Positions 44,481 through 56,929 of a DNA stretch of 64,000 bases are shown one piece after another (positions within the stretch are counted from its first letter, which is position 1; each line of letters opens with the position of its first letter). Source of the stretch: Typha latifolia (taxonomy: Eukaryota; Streptophyta; Magnoliopsida; Poales; Typhaceae); NCBI GenBank assembly GCA_019914945.1, contig CM034106.1, positions 2,294,001 to 2,358,000 of the forward strand, read 5' to 3'. Both the position numbers and the translations under genes were made by a program. The notes under the pieces are model-generated. The model saw nothing but the letters and a program-made list of their open reading frames with translations. It did not search any database and was not told the origin of the DNA.

Positions 44481-47400
44481 TCATACCCGGATTTGGCAAT
44501 TGTGTTCTTCTAGAGTAATAGTTGCTAATTTCTTCTTGTTATAACTGCCTATTTGTACATCAGGGATGTGTTGAATCTTGGGCCAATCCGGACCGGAATG
44601 TCGTAGGCACCTCTCTACCAACTCTGGGGAACAATCATGTAACCGCAGTTCTTTTAGCGATGATGGAAGTTTTGGCAGTGAGTGTAGCTCTCTGGAGTGG
44701 TATACCCGTAGAACTAGGAGACAAGAGAGGCTTTGCTGTTCTTCAAGCAGGAACTGCCAAGAGGATACATCTCTTATATATAGCGCTTGCAGCAAGGTGC
44801 GGTTCTTTAACGCCCATTCTTCTAGTGCTGAGGATCGGATTCCAATACAGCATTCAAGATGCAGATTTCGGGCGGAGATGCTTTTCAATGGCACAGTGCA
44901 TAACAGCGAGGGATCGTCGATGCGAATCGCGTCCAATATTAAGGAAGTTGAGGAAGAGGGATGTTCCGCTAGCGACGTTGACAATGATGATGAAGCATCT
45001 GCAACTAAACTGGGGCATTTGTTCACTTCCAAATACTTGAGGGATGGGAGTGCTTGCAGACCCCCCAGGGATTCTAGCTGTGAGCAATCCTTAATCGACA
45101 AATGGTCTAGAGCTTTCCATCTTCCAAGCACTTCTGCCAAGGGAAGGGATTTGATGTTTGCACAGCCAACTATAATCACTCTAGTGAGAAAGCCGAGGTC
45201 TTGCGGAGCTTTGTTAGGTAATGGATCCAGTGCATCGCAATGCTGTATAACAAGGGTGTGCAGCGACGAAGGAAGGAACCTTCCTGATGTTGAGCCGTTC
45301 CGCAGTTTCGGACAACCCGTTACCATGAGTTCCTTGAGAGGGTGAATTTCCCGAATCCTCCGATAGGTAAATGTGTCAGCTCACTACAGTTCTGAATGAC
45401 CAACTCCACGAGAGATGTAAAAAGCTGAGGATGCAGTAACAAACCCTCGGCTAAGGACACGAGGTCTCCACAAGAGTAGATTTCCAGTGAGGAAAGAGAT
45501 GATGATGACGATGATGCCTCTACCTGGTCGTGCCACAGTTGTGGAAGAGTAACCCAACTCACATTGTTAATAGACAATTTAATTAAGCCACAAGGCAGAT
45601 TTGGAAACACTCTCAGCTTGGGGCAATTAGAAACCTCTAGAGTTTTCAAACATAGAAGCCATTGGGTCGCTCCTCCATAGAACTCTTCTAGTGCCGGCAT
45701 GTTTATAATAGATAGCTGTTTCAACGATGGGAAAACGCGAACCTCAGTTCCCCTGTTGGGTGCACTGCCAACCGACTTTAACGAACGAATGTCATATAAT
45801 TCTAGAGACTCAAGGTAGGGTAGCTGTCCAAGAGGTGATAGGTCTTCCCATCCATCGCAATTCCAAAATTGAATAGATACTAACTTTGATAGAGATTGAG
45901 GAGACATCCAATGTGGACTTCTGCGGCCCATATAACATCGTATTATCAGTTTCTTGAGATTGGAATGTGGTTCAAGGACGTCAAGTATCTGCTCATCAAC
46001 CTCTGGGCTTCCACTACTTCTATATGTATAATATTTGCCAGTCCAGTTTAAAGTCAGTTTTTGGATGTGCTCTTTTTCCTTCAAATTTGCTTCAAAGATA
46101 TCTTCAACCCTTGATACGTTTTCGAGGCTCTCAATAACTAGTTCACGGAGCTCTCGCAAGTTTTTCAACTCCAAAAAGTTATTCCCATTCACTGCAACAA
46201 TGAACTTTTCCAAAATCTGAAGTGAGGTTAGTCTCCCTATACCAGATATTTTGCCCCACCGAGTATTTGGAGTACTTAAGATTCTAAGGTTAATAAGGTT
46301 GTCGATTGAATCTGCTGAAAAATCTGAGAAATGGAGGTATCTATCATGATAATACAAGAATCGGAGGTGGTAAAGCTTATTCACTGATTTAGGGACATGA
46401 GAAATATCATGATCAGCTAAGTAGCGGAGGTGTATTAGGCTACTAATACAATCATCAATGATATTAAAATTTCCCACTACCAATATGCACAGGCTTTTCA
46501 GACCTTTGAGCACCTTAAGAATGTCATCTTCACTGGAATCTGAATTTATCAAAAGTGTGCGCAAGTTTTTGAGTTTGATGATCTCAGGTATAGGAAGAGC
46601 AACAGAATTACTGATTGATAAGTGACGAATACTTGTAGGTATACTTTTGGGCCCAGAGCTCTCATCAATTCTAAAGCATTCACCCTGGGAAACAGATTCT
46701 GCAAGCTCATGGAGTAAATCATGCATAACATAGACTCCGTAATCCGTTTTACAATCAAAAAATGATTTTTTCACTAGATCATCGAAGTACTCATGTCCTA
46801 TATCCTCTGGTCGTCTATTTCCTTTCACAGGCTTCTGAACCAGACCTAGAGCCATCCACATGTAGATAATTTGCTCCTTATCAAACTCACAATCTTGAGG
46901 AAATATGCTACAAAACCTAAAGCAAGGCTTCAGGTGTGAAGAGAGATGTTGATAACTTAGTCTCAGAGCTGGCATTATGTCATTCTGGCTTTGTTCTAGT
47001 TCCCAAATTTCACTATTTAAGATATCTTCCCAGTGCTCATCATCTAAATTGTTCCTCAATATCCCTCCCACAGTCTTTGCAGCTAAGGGGGACCCTTTTA
47101 ACTTTTCTACAATTTTCTTTCCAATGTCTTGCAGTTTGTTATAATTCTTGGGGTCCTCATCACCAAATGCACAGTTCTTAAAGAAATCCCAGTAATTTTC
47201 TTCACTCAAACCCCTCAAGAATATAGGTTCCATGGTACCTGTCATCATCTTTGTAATTTTTTCCATTCGTGTTGTTAATAAGACCATGCTTCCACCCTCT
47301 ACTGAACTGAAAGGTGCTAGTAACTTACCCCAACTTTCTCTATCATCATCATTCCAGACATCATCCAACACAAGCAGAATTTTTTTCGACTTCAAACTTT

Positions 47401-48238
47401 CTAAAATCTCCCGTTGAAGCAAATCAAGATTATCGATGGTATGATTTTGATGAAGCTTTAAACTTTCATAAATCTTCTTTGTAAGTGAGAGAACATCAAA
47501 ATTATTAGAGACACACACCCATATCCTCGGGCTAAAGTGCTTCTCTATTCTCTCGTCGTTGTATACAAATTGTGCAAGAGTAGTCTTCCCAATCCCTCCA
47601 ACCCCAACTATAGGTAGAATGGAAAAATTCCTCCTAACAGATGCAGAACTGAAACTTAGCAATTTGTTTATTAAGTTGTCTTTCTCATCATCTCGCCCAA
47701 CCACTTTGTGTTCAACAGGTAAAAGGGAACTAGTATAACGGTTACTCGTGTTCGAAGGTTGCTTGTGCTTTAATTTGCCCACCAAATGAACAAAATGCCC
47801 TACATCAGCTGCAACCTCATCTAATCCCTTAACTATATTCTTCAACCTTTCTAAAGTGGTATCCTTACGCACGGCACGCTCAAAAATAGTTTTGAGGCGG
47901 GAGGCAGCATGACTCACCTTGCTCTTCTTCCCCTTGATTTCTTCTTCCAGTTGGTAGTAGTCCATCTCATCTATGAAGTCCTCTGCCTCGTCAACCGCAT
48001 CTCTAAACTGCCACAACCAACGCGCCAGCTCTGGGTTCTCCTCCTTGATATGGCCGCTATCGACCACGTCCATCACTGCTTGGATCTTGGGAAGGGTCTT
48101 CTCTAGCCTTTTCAGGTGGTCCTTAAGGCCGAGCTGCCTCTTGGACTGGTCCTCTTTAACATAGGATATGAGGGAAGTGATGAGGTTACTAACGATGCTC
48201 GACGCGAACCATCCACCGACTACCGATCCCACCGCCAT
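44481..48238 (-). pseudogene. NLR-B: CC-NB-ARC-LRR gene with LRR frameshift
   Basis: I take the ATG at 48238, since the open frame upstream to 48250 starts only with GTG. It runs 972 residues to a stop at 45320. Coiled coil with EDFID, P-loop GVGGIGKTT, kinase-2 LLVLDDVW, GSPLAAK and MHD are present, and the LRR is longer than in NLR-A because the frameshift and the TAG seen there are absent. At about 45340 two bases are missing (GAGAGGGTGAA against GAGAGAGGTGAA in the other copies). This replaces the rest of the LRR with LSRNSW and a stop. The lost part (44481-45326) is still open for 281 residues in the original frame. It could be a pseudogene or an expressed CNL short of about 280 LRR residues. 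The P-loop to MHD core has no visible lesion. Confidence 0.9.
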
Positions 48239-49128
48239 TGTGGAAGCCACGAAGAGAAGAACAAAGAGAAGTGCTAGCTCTGCTTCTCTCTATCTTTTAG
48301 GATTAACAAACAGAAGTGAGCGTACCTCCTCCCCCTTGCCCTCTCCCTTTTGTACACGTTAATAACTTGAAAGCTTGACTGCGGAAATCATTGTCAGTGT
48401 CCCCATATCCTATTCACTATAGTTAAAATATCATGGAGAAAATAAGTGCATTAATTAAAGCATTGAGTGTAACAATTGAAACATCAATGTCAGTCCCCCG
48501 TTGCGCCTTCCTCGCAACTTCGCAACTCAAGAATAATAGGCAAGCAAGAATAGTTTTTCCACTATATTTATGTGCGACAGAAGGAGGGAACTCCAACACC
48601 TTTCGTAGCCACGAAGACATGCGAGTCTTCAAGTTGAATATTGTGAATGAGCTGCCTCATGTTAAAGCATTTGTGACCAACGATGAATTGCTTCCTGTGA
48701 TTGATCAATCCAATTTATGTGATTCTCAAGATTGGATAAATCTATCTTATTGCCTCTCGAAACAGTTACTTGTTTCAAAGATGGGCATGACAACAACAAT
48801 TAGAAAATTTCTAGAAAAGCTAAAAGAATTTAATCTTCAAAACATTTTCTCTCGTCCTCTAACGTACTAGGGTTTAATGACTCATATATTTATGAGAAAA
48901 ATTACTAGAAAATCGCTTTAAGTTAGACTCTGATGAGTCATCTATGGCTCGAGCGTTCGACTGTCAGAAAAGCCATTCAAACACGCAATCTTCATGGTCT
49001 CCGCCAAAAGCGTTTGAACTCCCGAAGGTCTATTTGAACAGCGGAGTAGTTGATTGAATATAGAATGGTCATTTCAATACCTATAAGTATTTGTCATACT
49101 ACTCCAAACGTTATGATATCGTTTGAAC
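48239..49128. other. NLR-B upstream region and flank of hAT-2
   Basis: 48239-48630 is the CNL upstream region shared with block A. After it comes unique sequence. A plus-strand open frame to 48870 crosses the homology boundary and has no recognisable domain. At 48955-49128 several decayed GTTCGAAC-type words (GTTCGAC, ATTCAAAC, GTTTGAAC, ATTTGAAC) resemble the LTR palindrome arrays elsewhere, so this may be an old LTR. Confidence 0.5.
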
Positions 49129-52100
49129 CAATGTTTTGAAAGGCGGCCACGGATGGCAGGCGGTCACCCCACCGCCTAGCGCCTAGGCAGAAGGCAGGCG
49201 ACAAGGCGGGTGACAAGGCGGTCTAGCATTTTTAATATAAAAAAATTATAAATAAATAAATAAACAGATATAATATACATAATCACAATTCACAACCATA
49301 ATAACATAAATACATAAATAGCAACAAGTTCTAAAATAAAATACTAAATAACATAATCACAATTCACATCCACAATAACATAACCACAATTCACAACTAT
49401 AATAACATAAATACATAATCAAAGATTCAAAATTATCACAACATTCTTGCATTAAATTGTACATAAACAAGATCATTTAGCCTCTTCACTTCCAATCTAT
49501 TTATCTTCTTTGAATGAATCTGAAATCATCAAATCAAAGACTAAATCAATTTGATAATAAAATTCATCAATTTAGCTTAGTCAATACAATGATTAATGAT
49601 ATATTACCCATTCAAAGGAGCTCCAATTTCTTTCACATCCTGAGGAGCTACATGCTAAATTAAGAATCTTAACTGCCATACATTTCAAGTATGGGGCACC
49701 GGCTCCATATACACTCCACCAATAAGCTATAACCATAAAAATTAAAAAGTAACTTAGTAACATACAAAAAATAAAACTGTAAAAGACATATTTTACACTT
49801 TTACAACATATGCTAATTAATAATTATTACTTGGGTTGAATTCATCATTGTTAACTTCTTTTGTTAATCTTGCTAGTGGTCTCCCAAATATCCCAGTGAC
49901 ATCCTTATATGCTTTCATCTCCACATTTGAAATGTGAACTTGAATGGCTTGATCTAGATAAAAGTTTTCAATACAACTAAAAACACCATCCATTACATTA
50001 AAGTCAATCTCCATCTCATCCAAATCTCTATAAAAATAGTATGGATTTAAGTAATATGCAGCAGCGTGGAGATGTGTATCAAGCTTTCCATTTGTGTAGT
50101 GATCAATTGCATCTAAAAAGGGCTTGGAAGATGTCTTATTATTATTGAAAATATTCTTTATTTCTTTCTTGACATCTTTCAATCTACCATATATGAATCC
50201 TATTGGTGGCTTTCTTTCACCATCAACAACTCGTAGCAACTTCACCAAAGGAGTGAATACTTTAACTGCTAATGACACTTACCTCCAAAATTGGTTATTG
50301 AGGATAGTAGAATAAACCCTCTTTCCTTTCACAGTTTTTGACCATTTGCAACTTAAAAATTCATCGGAAGTAAATATAAGCTTTAATTTTTCTTTCTTCT
50401 CCAAAAGACTCTGTAATGTGAGAAATGAAGTGGCAAATCTTGTAACCCCGGGTCTTACGATCTTCCTTTTTTTTGTGTAAATTGACACATCAAACTCAAT
50501 GTTTTGTGATGTCCATAAATAAACACAGTGATTTCCCTTCCACGTTCAATTGAACGCTTAATCCTTCCTTCCTTTGATATCATCTCTAACATCAAATCTA
50601 TACAGTGGGCAGCACAAGATGTCCAATATATACAAGGATAATTTTGCTTTAGCAACCGTGTAGCTGCTAAATTAGCAGCAACATTATCAGTCACAACTTG
50701 AAGTACATTTTCCTCTCCCACTTCCTTGATACCCTCAACAACAATATTGTGAATGTATCCACCTGTATGTGAATCTTTAGAACAATCAACTGAACGTAGA
50801 AAACTAACCCTCAGCTCATAATTGACACATAAATTCATAATGCTTCTTCCTTTTCTATCTGTCCAAGTGTCAGTTAAAATGGAGCAGCCATTTTTCTTCC
50901 ATGCAGCTCTATGATTCTCCAAATCACCATTTGTTTTAGCCACTTGCTTTTTCAAAAGTGGCTCACGTAACTCATGCATAGTTGCCGGCTTGAACCCCAG
51001 ACCATACTGACCAACTGCTTCCATCAAAACATAAAATGATTTATCAGTAACAGCATTAAAGGGAATGCCACACTTATAAACCCAATGAGCTAAGTACATT
51101 AGCACTCTATCTCTTTGTTCTTTTGCAAAAGTATCTTTTATACTTGTCTGTACCATCTTCCCTCGCTCTCTAATTGAAACTTCTGGATCAATAGATGTGT
51201 ATTTGTCTAAAGGACCTCTACTTCTTGGCCTTTTACTTCCAACTTCTAAAATTTCTGGATCTTCCTTTTCTCCAAATATATTTACTTCTGCTCTCAATTC
51301 TACTTCCTCTTTTGATTTATCCTCCTTTCTCCTTTTGTTCCCTTCTATATGCTCTTTAATAACCTTTTTTGCCTCATCTGTAGCTTTTGGACAAGGCGCA
51401 ACATCACTTCTAACATGAGCAATATGCTTCTTGAATCTACTAATTCCTCCTTTAGTAACCTTCCCACAAAATCTACATTTCACCGTGTTGGCATCAATTT
51501 TATTTGGAATGTATCCATATTGCCACCCTGGATCATTGGAGCCAACAAGCACAAAAAATTCAGATGAAGTTGACCCAACCACAGATGGTGTTTGAGAGGA
51601 ATTAGTGGTCATATTTGACTACCTGTATTCTGTAATGAAATTGGACAAAAAAAAATATGATTGATAATTCATAATTCACATTTCAGACTTAAAAATAGTA
51701 ATTAATTACTGTTTTACCTCCTCCAGTAAAACAGATAGTAAGATATTTAGTTATTTACTAATTATTGATTACTAAATTACTCTCTAGTTAATACTTAATA
51801 ACTTAATCCAGTAATTCACTAATTCAAGAGAAAGGTTAGAAACAAATTAACACTAAAAGTTAACTCACTATTAAATCTTAATCTATAATCTTAATTTCTG
51901 AATTAATTAGAGGAATTAAGAAATAAGAAACAGAGAAAAACATATTATGAGACAATTACTGAATTAATTTCTGAATCAAATAATTAACAATCTTAAATCT
52001 TAATTAACAGAATTAGAGAAAAAATAGAAGAAACGAGGAACTAAGTAATAAGAAATAGAGAAAAACTGAAAAACATATTATCACTTATCAGATAGTTACT

Positions 52101-52733
52101 AAATTAATTTATGAATTAAGTAATTAACAATCATTAATAGATTACTAATTAACATTTCAAGTATTCAACAGATTAGCAAAATAGCAGATAACTACTTCAA
52201 TTAATTTTTAAATTAACTATAGGAATTAAGTAATAAGAAATACTAAAATAGAGAAAAACTGAAAAACATATTATCAGATAATTACTAAATTAATTTCTGA
52301 ATTAAGTAATTAACTATCATTAACTAATTAACGAACATATTATCATTATTATCAGAGAGAGGGCGTAGCGAGAGAGAGAGGGCACAGCGAGAGAGAGATT
52401 AGGGATTTAGGGATTTAGGAATTTTAGTGAGAGAGAGAGAGGGCGCAGCGAGCAGCGAGAGAGAGAGAAGAAATATTAATGGTTAATGGTTTGGTTAGTT
52501 TTTTCAGTGGATATTGGATAATCCGATCCACTACAGCCAAATCCGATAAGGCGGGTTTGGCGGGCCAAAGCGCCAGCCCGCCCTTATCGGCTGCGTGGCC
52601 TACTAGCGCTTTTTAGCGCTCAGGCGGCCCGCCAATGCGGCAAACTGCCTTCTACCAGCACCAAGACGAGTGGCGGGGCGGCCGGTGCGCCGCCCCGCCA
52701 TGGCGACCACCTTTTTCGCTTTTCAATACATTG
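49129..52733 (-). mobile_element. hAT transposon 2 (3.6 kb) with BED-finger transposase
   Basis: The ends are inverted repeats CAATGTTTTGAAAGGCG and CAATGTATTGAAAAGCG (2 mismatches in 17). Flanks are identical 8-bp copies gtttgaac at 49121-49128 and 52734-52741. Subterminal regions are rich in GGCGGGC/GCCCGCC-type sequence. The transposase is on the minus strand, split by introns and damaged. AT-rich non-coding DNA lies at 51650-52340 and GAGAGAG-rich repeats at 52360-52470. Confidence 0.92.
49440..51612 (-). pseudogene. hAT-2 transposase (BED, DUF659, hATC), damaged
   Basis: The ATG at 51612 opens 385 residues. A BED finger (VKCRFCGKVTKGGISRFKKH) lies at about residue 45-75 and a DUF659 domain at about 190-350, with SILTDTWTD and VVTDNVAANLAA carrying catalytic Asp candidates. 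Near 50475 a frameshift is needed to continue into [24 protein letters not shown] follows NNQFWR at 50279, then VFTPLVKLLRVVDGE continues to 49817. A further exon at about 49607-49740 encodes LNLACSSSGCERNWSSFEW (dimerisation domain), and one at about 49440-49520 encodes KRLNDLVYVQFN. Domain order is complete, but the frameshift and stop make it inactive unless the TAA region (GGAGGTAAGTG) is an intron donor. Confidence 0.85.
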
Positions 52734-52741
52734 GTTTGAAC

Positions 52742-53936
52742 ACTTCAAAGATAACATTTTATACTATTTAAAATGTTATAAAATTGTTCAAACACTCTTT
52801 TAATGATTTAGAAGATATCTTTAACTCATCCCAACTCTTGTAAAGTGTGCGTTAAATATAAGTTCAAGCCTTTTATAATTATGATCATACAAAATATTCT
52901 AAATACATCCTGACATATTCTTTTATACACGAATTGCTAATATAAAAAATCTAACAATTTCCTCCTTCAGCAATTCGGTGACAAAAACTTGCATCCTTTT
53001 AAAAATATTTAAATTACAAAGTTGCCAATTGAGCACGATACAAACATCTAGAATTTTTCAATAAACATAAAACAATCACAAACACTAGATACACATGAAA
53101 TGCATGTGTGAAAGAAAAAATAATATTAAGTACTGTTCACATAAGCATCACATAGAAAATCACATTACATGCAGTTCTTCACATTAACCAAGTCAAGTGC
53201 AGAACAGTCCAAATCCAAAACATTCTCTCCCTTTTTATCAGAAATCATAAACCAAGTAGGAGATAAATAGAAAATCCTCAGTCATAAATTTTAACTGCAA
53301 ATCTCTAGGTCACATCAGAACAATTTCATTCACTTTAGTCCAAAGAGTTGCATTCATATCTGCTTTTTTTTTTCTTAAAATAATTTTATAGACGTAAAAA
53401 TACTCAATGTGAAAAGTCCCTCATAATTATGAAATCCAAAACGAATAGATCCACATGTGTAAGAAAACGCATATTAAGTAGTGGATCCATATATTCACAC
53501 CTATCCGTCTTGATACTTCAACCTAGTAAGACACTCAAACATGAGATAGATTTTAAGACTGAATTAAATAGAATGAAACTTTATATTGTAGTCAAACCTA
53601 ATTTATTTCACTTCACACACAATTGGCAAGTATTATTTCATTTTTTTTATTCATCTGTACCTTTTTTTTTTTGGAAAAAAGAGAGGATAAAGCAACTAAT
53701 TTAATTCACTTCACACACATGCAATGATAACTTTCACATTCATATTGGATAGTCATTTCCTTGTGACACATTACATTTATTTGCACTTTGCCAATAATAT
53801 AAGAATACAAGGGATGCAAGAAAGCAGCTAATCTTTTATTAATTACCTCCTCAGACATCAAGGCACAGATAATATGCACAGAATTTTCAACAATGATGGA
53901 AGTACCAGCAGGTACACAGGTGAGATGTAGGGAAAT
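52742..53936. other. AT-rich intergenic DNA
   Basis: No gene or clear element is seen. The first 100 bp continue the possible old LTR split by hAT-2 (GTTCAAACAC at about 52788). Short open frames such as 53429-53704 have no domain and biased composition. Confidence 0.5.
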
Positions 53937-54054
53937 AGTCAGAGAAGCTATTAGAATATATCTTCATGATCCTATACAATCAAATCCTTTTATCTATAAG
54001 TAGAATCAATCCCTTCAATTATGCTACGCCATAATTTGCATGCGTAATACATCG

Positions 54055-54956
54055 CTATCTACTATGTTTACATTCCCCCTCAATCTTAACTGTAATAAGG
54101 TTCAGATTGCGTCGTAGGCAATCAAGCATGTAGCGCGTAGCCGGTATGGTGAAACTATTTGCTACCTGGTCATTAGACGATACAAAGTGGACATCAAATG
54201 CACCCAATGCAGCCTTCTCCCTGACGAAGTGGAAATCCACCTCTATAGGCTTTGTCCATGCATGAAAAACTGGATTGGCTGCTAGATAGGTAGCTCCAAG
54301 ATTATCGCACCATAAGACTGGAGGTCGTGGCTGGCATATGCCCGATTCTTTTAGCAAAGATTGCACCCACGTTGCTTCAGCTGTGCCATTTGCCAAGGCC
54401 TTGTATTCAGCTTCAGTGCTAGACCAGGACACTGTGGGTTGTTTGCAAGAACTCCATGAGATTAGGTTAGGACCTAAGAATACTGCAAAGCCTCCTGTAG
54501 ACTTGCGGTAATCTACACAACCAGCCCAATCTGTGTCTGTGAACACACTCAAGAGGGTGGGCTGGAATGTCGAATGCTGAGTCCTAGAGCTGCTGTGCCC
54601 TTGATGTATCTTAAGATACGATTGACTGCCTCCCAATGCACATCAGTGGGTTTGGAAAGATATTGCTGGATCTTATTTACAACAAAAGAAATGTCTGTCC
54701 TTATTAACGTAAGATATTGCAATCCCCTAACTATGCTTCGATAATTGAAAATATCATCATCACCAAGAGTTGTACCACAGTCACGTGCAAGTTTGTCCGT
54801 AATAAATATGAGGGTTGAGACGCTCTTACAATTCTCCATGTGAGCTCGGTGAAGAAGGTCGGAGGCATACTTGTACTGCATCAAGGTGATTCCCCCTGAA
54901 TTGTAGACGACTTCAATCCCTAGAAAATAGTGCAACCAACTAAGATCTTTGATCAG
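54055..54956 (-). pseudogene. Copia-2 reverse transcriptase end and RNase H
   Basis: The minus strand reads LSWLHYFLGIEV and LQYLTLIRTDISF (end of reverse transcriptase; YLT.TRPDI.. type), then [11 protein letters not shown]. After a frame change it reads [33 protein letters not shown] and [18 protein letters not shown], the copia RNase H with its D-E-D residues. The C-terminus is followed by the polypurine tract and LTR. The YVDD-bearing part of the reverse transcriptase is missing at the gypsy junction near 54957. Confidence 0.9.
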
Positions 54957-56889
54957 AAAGAGGAAGACAGGGCGCACAAGGAAAACCCACAAGTGGTTGC
55001 AATGTCGGCCCTTGCCGCGGTTGATTTCCATCCAGCAGCACCCTTCGTCCATTCCTCTGAAATGTCAGTGTGAGGTTTGAGAAATCAAATGTTACGGGCC
55101 CCAAGCTTTGAAGCCATTGAGTCCCCAAAATAATGTTGGCACCTCGCAAGGTCAACGAATAAAGATCCAATGTGAAAGTTTGGCATTGCACCTTCAATTC
55201 CACAGCTCCACAAATAAAATCTGCTTGCAATGTGGTTTCATCTCCAATCGTCACATCGAACCCTTCCGTGGGTTCCGACTCGAGCCCAATCTTCCTAAGG
55301 AGCCTCTTGTCAATAAAGTTATGGGTGGACACAGTGTCAATCAAGATTCTCACTGTGGTGTTCTTGACTACACCGTTCACCCGCAAGGTCTTTCGCGCAA
55401 CTATCACTGAATAGGCGTGGAAGGAGATTTTGGTTATCATGTCCTCCATGGGTTGCTCCTTAGCTTCTTCTCCTTAATGTCCAGCCATACCTTCATTTTC
55501 AGATGCAAACTCATCCTCAGCCTCCTCCAATCTGTCGATTAGCATCGCCGATCCCATTGGTTTAGCACAGCGATGCCTGGGTACAAACTTCTCATTACAA
55601 CGAAAGCATAGGCCTTTGGCCCTCCGTTCCTCCACTTGAGCAGGTGTGAGTGCTTGTCTCGGACCTCTAGGTGCATACTTCACATCTTGTGATGGCTTCA
55701 AGAGTGCTCGAGGAGGCACCATCGTAGCAGCGGTTCTCGGTACTCTAGTAATATTTACCGCCGTTATGGTTGGTTGAGCTTAATTGCGGCTTCCTTGGCT
55801 CGTCCAACTCTATTTTAGGTATAACTTCATGGCCCTCTGTTTGTCTTCCATAAGCACCGCATCTTTGAAGGCCTCCTTTAAGGTTCTAGGCCTTAGAGCC
55901 CTCACATCGGCTTGTATGTTTCCCCGCAGCCTGGAGATGAAGGTGCTGCGAAGTTGCTGATCCATCCATGGTGGATAACATCGGCTACTTATCCTCTCAA
56001 ATTCTTCTTGGTATGCCCCAATCGTGGTCTTTTGCACCATCTTTGAGAGGAGAGCATCGAAGTCTTCATACCCCGGCGCTCCAAATCACCGCGTGATATC
56101 GGCGTAAAAGTCAGCCCAAGTTTCGATAGCCTCAATGGCATTGGCTACTCGAAACTAATGAAACGCCGCATCCTCAAGATGGAAGCTCGCAAACGTCACC
56201 TTGTATTCTTCCGTTGTACCTTGGTATGTGAAGAATTGCTCTGCCTTATACAACCAATCGATCGGGTCGCCACCTTTGAATTTGGAGAATTCGAGACGCA
56301 TGACTTGTCCACGGATGTCGTTGTCTCATTCTGGATCATGTCCAAGTCCTTGTCTAACCGGGGGAGGATGCACCATGAAGGATTAATGATCCTTCCTTCG
56401 GTTTTGATTAACTCGCCGTGGTTTCGAATTGTATTGACCCGCCCACGGATTTTGATCTCCAAGGTGGTCTCTATAGTGGTTCGCTCGTCGGATGGGTTCA
56501 CCTGCAACTGGACCTGGTGTAACCATCCTTGCTTGCCTCTGCCCATAGGGTGGTGGTAGCAGCGGCTCTTGTGGGTGCAAAGGCTGAACCGGTGGTGGTG
56601 GTGGGTTCATGGAAGTAGACTCACGTCGTGGGGTCGATGGTGCGTTCCCGTTTGCCATGGCTTCCCTCGTCGCCCATAATTCCCGGATCATCTCCATCAT
56701 CATCTGGTTGTTGATGGCCATTTGTTCGGAAAGAGACCCCAACACAGCTTGAACACTAGGTTCTTCCGTATTCTGATTAGATCGGGCGATTCCGCGGGTG
56801 GAAGTCCCCGCAACCGTTTTCCCCTCCTCTATTGGGAGAATCTTTTCTTCATCATCTCGCCGTGCAGCCATGGCTCTGGTGGTCGTCAT
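54957..56889 (-). pseudogene. Gypsy gag-protease fragment
   Basis: The ATG at 56889 starts gag (MTTTRAMAARRDDEE...; Pro-rich middle). A capsid part at 55810-56040 has YQEEFERISSRCYPPW, the zinc knuckle CFRCNEKFVPRHRC is at 55600-55640, and the retropepsin at 55000-55400 has RILIDTVSTHNFID, then ANIILGTQWLQSLGPV. The usual protease active site DTG/DSG reads DTV here. Stops and frame changes occur between the parts. The protease frame runs straight into copia sequence after about 54970. The gypsy reverse transcriptase, integrase and 3' LTR are not present. Confidence 0.85.
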
Positions 56890-56929
56890 AGGAAGCGCTT
56901 GTTCGAGGAATGGTGGCTCTAATACCAGA

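Larger units (their letters stand above)
35811..48630. repeat. Segmental duplication block B (PAP26 fragment to NLR-B)
   Basis: Second copy of block A. It starts at the PAP26 exon 5 acceptor, next to the gypsy integrase remnant, and ends in the CNL upstream repeat (CTTTCGTAGCCACGAAG). Differences from block A are: copia insertion at 36811-40244, loss of about 530 bp at 41597, loss of 16 bp in exon 5 and a 2-bp deletion in the CNL. Confidence 0.9.

Noticed and set aside
44522..45345. Plus-strand open frames of 172 and 255 codons opposite NLR-B, with similar ones opposite NLR-A and NLR-C
   Set aside because: They mirror the LRR coding strand. Their conservation follows from the CNL reading frame, and they have no domain of their own.
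48433..48870. 145-codon plus-strand open frame
   Set aside because: It crosses the end of block B homology into unrelated DNA and shows no domain, so a chance frame is more likely than a gene.
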